64,000 nucleotides of DNA from JBBQCW01 sp038319025 (GTDB taxonomy: Bacteria; Actinomycetota; Thermoleophilia; Solirubrobacterales; Solirubrobacteraceae), in assembly GCA_038319025.1 (NCBI GenBank), contig JBBQCW010000003.1, positions 124,001 through 188,000 on the forward strand. Reading direction: 5' to 3'. The notes below the pieces were generated by a model. It did no database searches. It was given only the letters and a program-made list of their open reading frames with translations, and was not told the DNA's origin. Made by a program: the position numbers and the translations under genes. Shown here piece after piece: positions 35,656-43,097 of this stretch (positions are counted from its first letter, which is position 1; the number at the start of each line of letters is the position of its first letter).

Positions 35656-36383
35656 GCCGTGCCTTCGAGATCGTCCGCGAGATCGACCTTCCCGCCGCCA
35701 CCGACGATGTGTGGACGGCGATCACCGCCGACACCGCGGCCTGGCAGTTTCCTACTGGGCTGGAGGTTCCGGCCGGCGAGGCGCCGCCCGAGGGTGCCCC
35801 GGTCACAACCTGGGACCCGCCGCATCGTCTGGTGATCCGGATGGAATCCCCGGACGGCACCTTCAACGCCCTCGACTACGCGATCGAGGCCCGCGACGGT
35901 GGCACGGCGCACCTGCGCTACGTCCACAGCGGGATCCTCGCCGATGGCTGGGAGGACCAGTACGACGCCATCGGCGGTCACACCGACTTCTACCTGCACA
36001 CGCTCGGGCAGTACCTCGAGCACTTCAACGGCCGCTCGGTCACCTATGTGGGTCAGCCGTCATCAGGCATCGAGGGACCGTCGGCCGCCGGTACGCCCGA
36101 GGCGATGGACACGCTGCGAGCCGCCCTCGGGCTCACCGCCGGTGTTGCCGCGGGCGATGCGATGCACGCGACGCTGGGCGACGCAGGCCCCCTTGACGGC
36201 GTCGTGGACTACGCGACGCCGGCCTTCCTGGGCGTGCGCACCGACGACGGGCTGTACCGGTTCTTCGGCCGCAACCACTACGGGAGCGTCGTAGGGATGA
36301 GCGCGCACCTGTTCGTGGACGGCGTCGACGCCGCGGCCCATGAGGCCGCGCTGAAGAACTGGCTGGACGGGGTGTACGTGTAG
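35652..36383 (+). CDS. SRPBCC (AHSA1-like) domain protein
   Basis: A 243-residue protein with the SRPBCC lipid/ligand-binding fold in its first ~150 residues: FEIVREIDLPAATDDVWTAI, VTTWDPPHRLVIRM and GWEDQYDAIGGHTDFYLHTL. The remaining ~85 residues are an extra C-terminal domain of unknown kind. It is coupled to the ArsR gene (ATGA overlap). The ligand is unknown. Confidence 0.85.
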   Translation: MSRAFEIVREIDLPAATDDVWTAITADTAAWQFPTGLEVPAGEAPPEGAPVTTWDPPHRLVIRMESPDGTFNALDYAIEARDGGTAHLRYVHSGILADGWEDQYDAIGGHTDFYLHTLGQYLEHFNGRSVTYVGQPSSGIEGPSAAGTPEAMDTLRAALGLTAGVAAGDAMHATLGDAGPLDGVVDYATPAFLGVRTDDGLYRFFGRNHYGSVVGMSAHLFVDGVDAAAHEAALKNWLDGVYV

Positions 36384-36428
36384 TCGCCGGATCGCCTGAG
36401 AGCGGTGGGGCGCGACTTGCATCGTATG

Positions 36429-36442
36429 CGAACATACGTTCG
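36429..36442 (+). promoter_or_regulatory. SOS box of dnaE2
   Basis: CGAACATACGTTCG, a perfect LexA site, shares its last G with the dnaE2 GTG start codon. The 17-mer ATGCGAACATACGTTCG (36426-36442) is identical to the one at imuB. TATGCG (36425-36430) is a possible -10. Confidence 0.92.
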
Positions 36443-39400
36443 TGTCATCGTACGTCGAGCTCCACTGTCACTCCGCCTACTCCTTCCTCGACGGGGCGTC
36501 GCTGCCCGATGAACTCGTGCCGGCCGCCCTCGCGGCCGGGCACACCGCGCTCGCGCTGACCGACCACGACACGGTCAGCGGGTCGATGGAGTTCGCCCAA
36601 AGCGCTCGCGGACTCGGGCTGCGCGCGATCCACGGCGCCGAGATCACCGTCCGGGAGGGTGCACAGGAACCCGTCCGGCACCTCACCCTGCTCGTCCGCG
36701 ACGCCACCGGCTGGCGCAACCTCTGTCGCCTGCTCACGTGCGCCCACGCGCACACGCGCGAGGGGCCGCGGCGCATCGCGACCGCGGCGGGCGTGACCCT
36801 CGCCGACATCGAAGCCCACGCCGAGGGCCTGATCTGCCTCAGCGGCTGCGCCAGGAACGGGGTTCGCGACGAGCCCACGCTGCGCCGTCTGGTCCGCGCC
36901 TTCGGCCGGGAGTTCACCCGCGTGGAACTGCAGCGCCCGTTCGCCCGGCACGACCGTGCCCGCAATCGGGAACTGGTCGAACTTGCGGCCAGGGTCGGGA
37001 TTCCCTGCGTGGCCACCGGCAACGTGCACGCCCACAACGCCGCCCGCGCGCGTCTGCAGGACGCGTTCGTGGCCGTCCGCGAGCACGCCACGCTCGACGC
37101 ATCCGAGCCCGTGCGGCGCGGCAACCACGCCCACGTCCTCGCGAGCCCGCAGGCGATGGCCGCCCGCTTCGCCGACCATCCCGACGCCGTCGCCGAGACC
37201 GGGCGGGTCGCCGCGGCCTGCACCTTTGCCCTGGACGAGGATCTCGGCTACCGCTACCCGGGTGCGGAGGACGAAGGCTCCGACCGCATGCTGGCCGAGG
37301 TCTGCGGGCCGCAGTTCGACGTCCGCTACCCGAACGGTCACGCGCTGCGCGCTCGCGCCCACACGCGGTTGGAGGAGGAACTGGCGCTGATCGCCCGCCT
37401 CGGTCTGTCGGGGTTTTTCCTCCTGCATCGCGACATGCTCGAACTGGCCCGCGAAGTAGCCGTGGAGGTGCGGGGGGCCTCGAGCGCACGGGCACTCCTG
37501 CCGCCCGGGCGCGGGCGCGGCTCATCGGTCTCCTCGATCGTCTGTTACCTGACTGGCCTCTCGCACATCGACCCGGTCGCCAACGATCTTTTCCTCGGTC
37601 GCTTTCTCAACGACGACATCACCTCGTTACCTGACATCGACCTGGACTTCCCCCGCGACATCCGCTCGGTGCTCATCCCGCGCGTGCATGAGCGATACGG
37701 CGCTGACCGTTCGGCCCTGGTCGCCGCGTTCCCCACCTACCGTGCCCGCGGCGCCATCCGTGAACTGGGCAAGGCGCTCGGGCTCCCGCCGGGGGAGATC
37801 GAGCGGGTGGCCCGCGGTTCGTCCTCCTGGTCGGCCCGTGACGTGGGTAACGACATAGCCACGGCACTGGGCTCCGGGCGTCAGGCCGAGGGCCGCTGGC
37901 GCCACCTGGCCGAACTTGCCGAACAGGCACACGGCCTGCCCCGCCATTTGTCACAGCACCCAGGTGGCATGATCGTCGCAACCCGTCCACTGGTCGATTG
38001 CTGCCCGGTCGTCCCGGCGGCGATGGAGGGCCGGCAGATGGTCATGTGGGACAAGGACTCCTGCGCGGACGCCGGCTTTCTGAAGATCGACCTGCTGGGT
38101 CTGGGGATGCTGTCCGCCGTCGAGCGGTGCGTCGAGCACATCGCCGCCCGCCGGCACGAGCGCATCGACTTGTCCCGGATCCCCATGGACGATCCGGCCA
38201 CCTACCGCTGTATCCAGGAGGCCGACACCACCGGTGTCTTTCAGATCGAGAGCCGGGCGCAGATGGGGTCGCTGCGGCGCACGCGGCCGGAAAACCTGGA
38301 AGACCTGACGATCCAGGTGGCGATCGTCCGGCCTGGGCCGATCCAGGGAGGCGCGGTCAACCCGTACATCGAGCGTCGGCAGCGGCTACGGCTGGACCCG
38401 TCCTTCCCGATCCCCTACCACCACCCCTCGCTGGAGCCGGTCCTGCGCGAGACGCTGGGGACGATCATCTTCCAAGACCAGGTGATTGAGGTGGCGATGG
38501 CCTTCGCGGGCTTTTCGCCGGGGGAGGCCGAGGGACTGCGGCGGGCGATGAGCCGCAAACGCTCCGCAGAGGCGATCGAAGCTCACCACAAGGGCTTCGT
38601 GGAGGGGGCCACCGCGCGCTGGCCGGACGTGGACGAGGCGCTGGCCGAGCGCGTCTACACGATGATCGTCGGGTTCTCGGGCTTCGGGTTTCCCAAAGCC
38701 CACGGCGCTGCCTTCGGGCTGCTCGCCTACCAGTCGACCTGGCTACGCGTGCACTATGGGCCTGAGTTCCTGTGCGCGCTGCTCGACGAGCAGCCGATGG
38801 GCTTCTACCCGCCCGACGCGCTGGTGCACGAGTCCCAGCGGCGTGGCATCCCCGTGCTGGCGCCGGACGTCAACGCCAGCGCCGCCGGGTGCACCGTCAC
38901 CGCTGACGGGGCGGTGCGGCTGGGCTTGGGCTACGTGGCGGGCGTACGTGCGGAAGAGGTCGCTGCTCTGGTGGAGGCCCGGACAAACGGCGGTTCGTTC
39001 AGCGATCTCGCCGACCTGGCCGCGCGGGCGGGTGCGGGAGGGCCGTCGCTGGAGCGCCTCGCCTGGGCAGGGGCCTGCGACGCACTCGTGGAACCCACCA
39101 CTGCGCCGGCGGCTCGACGCCGGGTAGCGCTGTGGCAACTGGGCATCGCAGCCCCCAGCCGTCCGTTGCCGGACGGGTCGGCCCAACTTGCCCTCGGGCT
39201 GGAACTCCCCACGCCGCCCACGCTGGACCCGCTGCGGCTGTGGGAGGGGATGGTGGCCGACTACGCCGCCACCGGCCTCACGACCGGCCCGCACGCCCTG
39301 GCCCTGCAGCGGGAGGTCCTACAGGCCCGAGGGTTCGTGCACAGCGTGGACCTGACCACCATGCCCCACGGTGCCTCGGTGCGCATCGCCGGCCTGGTCG

Positions 39401-39774
39401 TCGCCCGCCAGCGCCCGGGGACGGCCAACGGCATCTGCTTCATGTTGCTCGAGGACGAACACGGCACCGTCAACCTCGTCGTTCCGCCGGCCGTGTTCGA
39501 ACGTCACCGGCTCGTCGTGCGCACCGAGCCGTTGGTGATCGGCGAGGGGCGTCTGGAGCGTTTTGCCTCCGGCGGCGGGGCGATCAACGTGCTCGTACAT
39601 CGCATCGCCGTGCTCGAAGCTCCGGACCGCCCGCGCGCCGAGGTCAAGGACTTCTCGGCGCTGGACGAGCGTGAATCAGAGCGCACGCAGCACGAGGCAG
39701 ACGGCACTGGAACAGGCGATTTTCGGGCTGTCGCACCCGCCGTGATGAGCTTCGGCAGCGGGCGCCGGCGATGA
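36442..39774 (+). CDS. dnaE2: Error-prone DNA polymerase III alpha subunit DnaE2
   Basis: A 1,110-residue C-family polymerase of the DnaE2 (ImuC) type, which performs mutagenic lesion bypass with ImuB. The N-terminal PHP domain begins YVELHCHSAYSFLDGASLPD. The polymerase core contains GRGRGSSVSSIVCYLTGLSH and the catalytic acidic motif LPDIDLDFPRDIR. Later segments are the finger region with YTMIVGFSGFGFPKAHGAAF and an OB-fold (about residues 970-1060). The length is near the family norm. The GTG at the SOS box edge implies a leaderless, LexA-repressed mRNA. Confidence 0.96.
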   Translation: MSSYVELHCHSAYSFLDGASLPDELVPAALAAGHTALALTDHDTVSGSMEFAQSARGLGLRAIHGAEITVREGAQEPVRHLTLLVRDATGWRNLCRLLTCAHAHTREGPRRIATAAGVTLADIEAHAEGLICLSGCARNGVRDEPTLRRLVRAFGREFTRVELQRPFARHDRARNRELVELAARVGIPCVATGNVHAHNAARARLQDAFVAVREHATLDASEPVRRGNHAHVLASPQAMAARFADHPDAVAETGRVAAACTFALDEDLGYRYPGAEDEGSDRMLAEVCGPQFDVRYPNGHALRARAHTRLEEELALIARLGLSGFFLLHRDMLELAREVAVEVRGASSARALLPPGRGRGSSVSSIVCYLTGLSHIDPVANDLFLGRFLNDDITSLPDIDLDFPRDIRSVLIPRVHERYGADRSALVAAFPTYRARGAIRELGKALGLPPGEIERVARGSSSWSARDVGNDIATALGSGRQAEGRWRHLAELAEQAHGLPRHLSQHPGGMIVATRPLVDCCPVVPAAMEGRQMVMWDKDSCADAGFLKIDLLGLGMLSAVERCVEHIAARRHERIDLSRIPMDDPATYRCIQEADTTGVFQIESRAQMGSLRRTRPENLEDLTIQVAIVRPGPIQGGAVNPYIERRQRLRLDPSFPIPYHHPSLEPVLRETLGTIIFQDQVIEVAMAFAGFSPGEAEGLRRAMSRKRSAEAIEAHHKGFVEGATARWPDVDEALAERVYTMIVGFSGFGFPKAHGAAFGLLAYQSTWLRVHYGPEFLCALLDEQPMGFYPPDALVHESQRRGIPVLAPDVNASAAGCTVTADGAVRLGLGYVAGVRAEEVAALVEARTNGGSFSDLADLAARAGAGGPSLERLAWAGACDALVEPTTAPAARRRVALWQLGIAAPSRPLPDGSAQLALGLELPTPPTLDPLRLWEGMVADYAATGLTTGPHALALQREVLQARGFVHSVDLTTMPHGASVRIAGLVVARQRPGTANGICFMLLEDEHGTVNLVVPPAVFERHRLVVRTEPLVIGEGRLERFASGGGAINVLVHRIAVLEAPDRPRAEVKDFSALDERESERTQHEADGTGTGDFRAVAPAVMSFGSGRRR

Positions 39775-39801
39775 TCGAAGGCCGCATGGCGCAACGGCAC
39801 C

Positions 39802-40332
39802 GTGACCCCGCGCCGCTTCTCGCGATATGTTCCCGACGTGGTCGCGACCGTCGTCTTCGTTCTAGCGTTCGTCCTGCTCGCCCTCAGCGTCTTCTTTGTG
39901 GCGATGAGCGGGGGCGGTCGTGGTGCGCGCGATTCACTGCAGACGCAGAAGAAAGGCGGTCGGCGTCTCGTGACGGTGAGCATCTTTGTTCTGATCGCCG
40001 CGCTCGGCGTGGGCATTCCCGCCGTGGTTCTGGGCTTCAACGCCAACAAGCAGAGTCGGCAGGCGCCGGGCGGCCTCGTCCTCACGCATCGCCAGCAGCA
40101 CGGGCGCCAGGTTTTCGCCCGCAACTGTGCCACCTGCCACACCCTCGCTGCCGCCAACGCGGTCGGCAAGGTCGGTCCGAATCTGGACATTCTGCGCCCG
40201 CCGTACGCGCTCACGATGAACGCGATCAAGCTTGGTCGTGCCCGTGGGAACGGGGCCATGCCGGCCCTGCTCGTCACCGGGCAGGACGCGAAGGACGTTG
40301 CGTCCTTCATCGCTGTCGCCGCCGGTCGCTGA
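39802..40332 (+). CDS. Membrane-anchored c-type cytochrome
   Basis: A 176-residue protein. Two N-terminal membrane helices (about 12-35 and 55-78) precede one cytochrome c domain with the heme motif CATCH (residues 109-113) and a likely axial Met in GAMPALL (M153). It is an electron carrier on the outer face of the membrane, matured by the Ccm system encoded at 7.4-10.3 kb. The GTG start is the first that includes helix 1. It lies 27 bp after dnaE2 without a clear promoter, which may be accidental. Confidence 0.85.
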   Translation: MTPRRFSRYVPDVVATVVFVLAFVLLALSVFFVAMSGGGRGARDSLQTQKKGGRRLVTVSIFVLIAALGVGIPAVVLGFNANKQSRQAPGGLVLTHRQQHGRQVFARNCATCHTLAAANAVGKVGPNLDILRPPYALTMNAIKLGRARGNGAMPALLVTGQDAKDVASFIAVAAGR

Positions 40333-40499
40333 CACCTCCCGCGCCCGTCGTTTCTCGCCGCTTCTCGTCGATCGCCTGGGCGGTCGTCTACGCGCCGGAT
40401 TTCCGTCGTGTTCATACGGTGCTGAACCGGTCTTTAGGAACGTGCGTAGAACTCAGTACAGAAGGGAACAACCGTCAGAGGAGGTCGCCACCGCGCGAC
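40333..40499. other. Intergenic region without a recognised gene
   Basis: Between the cytochrome c stop and the promoter of the AhpD-like gene I see no credible coding sequence, RNA or repeat. A plus-strand frame running through it is an alternate-frame shadow continuing from the cytochrome gene. Confidence 0.5.
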
Positions 40500-40541
40500 T
40501 TGAAGAACCAGACGCAAGGCCGTACACTTACTACACGTAAG
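40500..40541 (+). promoter_or_regulatory. Promoter and palindromic operator of the AhpD-like/HxlR operon
   Basis: TTGAAG (40500-40505), a 17-nt spacer and TACACT (40523-40528) make a good promoter. The perfect palindrome CTTAC-TACAC-GTAAG (40527-40541) covers the predicted start site at about 40535. The downstream HxlR-family protein is the obvious candidate to bind it. A leader of about 75 nt follows, with GAGGA before the ATG at 40610. Confidence 0.7.
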
Positions 40542-40609
40542 CAGATGGCATAAAAAAACTCACCGGCAAGGATGCCGTCTCACTGAACTCACGGTCCGAG
40601 GACTCCGCC

Positions 40610-41173
40610 ATGAAGACAGCAATGAGCAGGTTCCACATCCATGACGACCTGACCGCTCCGGAGGGCTCCGTGCCCATCCTGCGCGGTGCCCTGTCCACCG
40701 GTGGACAGCTGCCGAACTTCCTCGGCGTGCTGGCCGGTTCTCCCGCGGTCCTTCGTGCCTATGCACGTTTCCGATCCGAGTTGCGGCACGGCACGCTGGA
40801 GATGCAGACGTTGGAGCGCATCGCCCTGGCGGTTGCCGAGCATCACGGTTCCGAGCCGGGCATCGCCCTGCACAGCCGCACGGCGCGCGTCGCCGGTCTG
40901 GGCTTGGACGAGGTTGCCCTCGCCCGCGAGTTCGACAGCAAGAACGTTCGCGAGGCCGCGCTGCTGCGTTACCTGCGCGAGATGATCGCCGGTAGCGGTC
41001 GTCCGCCTATGCACCTCCACGAAGAGGCGCGCGAGGAAGGCTGGACCGATGAGCAGATCCTCGAGGCCATCGCCTACGCATCACTGGAGAGCTTCACCGC
41101 CATGGTGAACGTCGCCGGCGAGGTGCCGGTCGACGGTTCCAACGAGAACACCCGCCAGCTGCGCGCCGCGTAG
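40610..41173 (+). CDS. AhpD/carboxymuconolactone-decarboxylase-like protein lacking the CxxC pair
   Basis: A 187-residue all-helical protein of the CMD/AhpD fold. The family helix that normally reads NGCxYCxxxH is here HHGSEPGIALH: both redox cysteines are absent, while the distal His and the flanking LERIALAVAEH and REAALLRYLREM helices remain. A thiol-dependent peroxidase cycle is therefore unlikely; other CMD chemistry or a binding role is possible. It is first in an operon with an HxlR regulator 34 bp downstream. Confidence 0.8.
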   Translation: MKTAMSRFHIHDDLTAPEGSVPILRGALSTGGQLPNFLGVLAGSPAVLRAYARFRSELRHGTLEMQTLERIALAVAEHHGSEPGIALHSRTARVAGLGLDEVALAREFDSKNVREAALLRYLREMIAGSGRPPMHLHEEAREEGWTDEQILEAIAYASLESFTAMVNVAGEVPVDGSNENTRQLRAA

Positions 41174-41207
41174 CAGCGGCGAGAGCGGACCTGACCGTGC
41201 GCCCCCG

Positions 41208-41609
41208 ATGAAACCCGAGCCTGAGCGGCAGCGGGCGGATCTTCCCGCCTGCTGCCCGCTCTACCACGAGGCGGTCGAGCTGATCGGTCGCCGGTGGACG
41301 GGGGCGATCGTCGAGGTATTGATGCAAGCTGATACTCCGCTGAGGTTCTCGCAGATCGCCGAGGCCGTTCCGGAGCTGTCGGACCGGTTGCTCTCCGAGC
41401 GCGTGAAAGAGCTGGAGATGCGTGGCGTCGTGGTCCGACGAGTCGACGGCGACCGGCCGGTGCGCGTGGACTATGCGCTCACCCCGATGGGCCGCTCCCT
41501 GGAGCCAGCCGTGGCTGAGATCAAAGCGTGGGCCCAACAGTGGCTTGTGGCTGAAAGTGCCGCACAAGCGGCCGCAGCCGCCAGCTCGCCGGGGCTGCAA
41601 GCTCCCTGA
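41208..41609 (+). CDS. HxlR-family winged-helix regulator
   Basis: A 133-residue HxlR protein. CCPLYHEAVELIGRRWTGAI opens the winged helix, followed by RFSQIAEAVPELSDRLLSER and the DYALTPMGRSL wing and helix. Cysteines at the N-terminus (CC-P) are the usual redox- or electrophile-sensing position in this family. It probably autoregulates through the palindrome at 40527-40541. Confidence 0.92.
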   Translation: MKPEPERQRADLPACCPLYHEAVELIGRRWTGAIVEVLMQADTPLRFSQIAEAVPELSDRLLSERVKELEMRGVVVRRVDGDRPVRVDYALTPMGRSLEPAVAEIKAWAQQWLVAESAAQAAAAASSPGLQAP

Positions 41610-41725
41610 CGGCCCGTCCGGTGGACCGTCGGTCGACCCCGGCCCGACCGGTCGTCGAGCGGAGATGATCTAGGGTGATCAGACGTTCTCAGCCCTGCAG
41701 CGACGCATCCGAAGGAGCATCACCC

Positions 41726-43063
41726 TTGGCCGATACGCCCCAGACCGCGCAGGATGTTCAAGCCCTCGTCGAGGATCGCGACATTCGCTTCATCCGGTTC
41801 TGGTTCACCGACATTCTAGGGCAGCTCAAGTCGTTCTCCATCGGCCGCGAGGAACTCGCGGACGCCTTCACCAACGGCATGGGTTTCGACGGCGCATCGA
41901 TCACCGGCTTCAACGCGATCGAAGAGTCCGACATGATCGCGATGCCCGACCCGACGACTTTCGCGGTGCTGCCATGGCGCCCGGAGGAGCAGGGTGTGGG
42001 GCGCGTCTTCTGCGACATCCTCACCCCCGAGCGCACCCCTTACGAAGGTGACCCGCGCCACGTCCTGCGACGCGCGCTGGATCGCATGCGCTCGATGGGT
42101 TTTGATGAGTTCAACGTCGGTCCTGAGCTCGAGTACTTCCTGTTCAAGGACAAACACGGCACCGAGGTGCTGGACGAGGGCGGTTACTTCGACCTCACGA
42201 CGCTTGACGCCGGCTCGGATGTGCGGCGTGACACGGTGCTCGCGCTCGAGCAACTGGGCATCCACGTCGAGTACAGCCACCATGAGTCAGGGCCTAGCCA
42301 GCACGAGGTCGACATGCGCCACGGCGGCGCCCTGAAGATGGCCGACGACTGCATGACCTACCGAATCACCGTCAAGGAATACGCAATGAAGTACGGCTGG
42401 CACGCGACCTTCATGCCCAAGCCGCTGTTCGGCGAGAACGGGTCCGGCATGCACACCCACATGTCCCTCAGCCGCGACGGCGGCAACGCCTTTTTTGACG
42501 CGAGCGACACCTATGGGCTTTCCGACGTGGGCAAGGCGTTCATCGCCGGGCAGTTGCGTCATGCCCGGGAGCTGTCCTCGATCTTCGCCCAGTGGGTGAA
42601 CTCCTACAAGCGGCTCGTCCCCGGGTACGAAGCGCCCGTGTACGTCGCCTGGTCACGGCGCAACCGCTCGGCCCTCGTGCGTGTACCGGCCCATCACCCA
42701 GGCAAGGAGCACGCCACTCGCATGGAGCTGCGCTGCCCTGACCCGGCCTGCAACCCCTACCTGACCTTTGCCGCGCTGCTGCACGCCGGGCTCGAAGGCA
42801 TCGAAAAGGGCTACGAACTGCCCGAGCCGATGGAGAAGAACCTGTACCACCTGGCTCCGGAGGATCGTCGGCGGCTCGGCATCGAGCAGCTCCCGGAGAC
42901 GTTGGGCGAGGCGATCGAGCTGACAGCGGAGTCCGAGTTGGTGCTGCGCGCTCTCGGCGAGCACATGTTCAACCGGTTCGTCGAGATCAAGCGCCAGGAG
43001 TGGGACGATTACCGCGTGCAGGTCACGCAGTGGGAGCTGGATCGGTACCTGCCGCTGCTGTAG
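41726..43063 (+). CDS. glnA: Glutamine synthetase, type I
   Basis: A 445-residue ammonia-assimilating enzyme. Signature segments include MGFDGASITGFNAIEESDM, NVGPELEYFLF, the GENGSGMHTHMSLS ATP/metal region and SRRNRSALVRVP. The length and the LPETLGEAI ending resemble the I-alpha subtype, which lacks the 25-residue insertion. The feedback-region Arg of I-alpha enzymes (GFVRIEESDM) is not conserved here (GFNAIEESDM). The start is TTG 41726, with GAAGGAG 8 nt upstream; the longer GTG frame at 41675 is rejected. TAGGGT (41671-41676) is a likely -10, giving a leader of about 43 nt. Confidence 0.95.
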   Translation: MADTPQTAQDVQALVEDRDIRFIRFWFTDILGQLKSFSIGREELADAFTNGMGFDGASITGFNAIEESDMIAMPDPTTFAVLPWRPEEQGVGRVFCDILTPERTPYEGDPRHVLRRALDRMRSMGFDEFNVGPELEYFLFKDKHGTEVLDEGGYFDLTTLDAGSDVRRDTVLALEQLGIHVEYSHHESGPSQHEVDMRHGGALKMADDCMTYRITVKEYAMKYGWHATFMPKPLFGENGSGMHTHMSLSRDGGNAFFDASDTYGLSDVGKAFIAGQLRHARELSSIFAQWVNSYKRLVPGYEAPVYVAWSRRNRSALVRVPAHHPGKEHATRMELRCPDPACNPYLTFAALLHAGLEGIEKGYELPEPMEKNLYHLAPEDRRRLGIEQLPETLGEAIELTAESELVLRALGEHMFNRFVEIKRQEWDDYRVQVTQWELDRYLPLL

Positions 43064-43097
43064 GCGTAGCACCGTCTGCCGTTACCGCCGAAACGGG

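Noticed and set aside
39771..40553. Plus-strand 260-codon frame overlapping the cytochrome gene
   Set aside because: It is out of frame with the CATCH cytochrome and rich in Arg/Ser typical of shadow frames.
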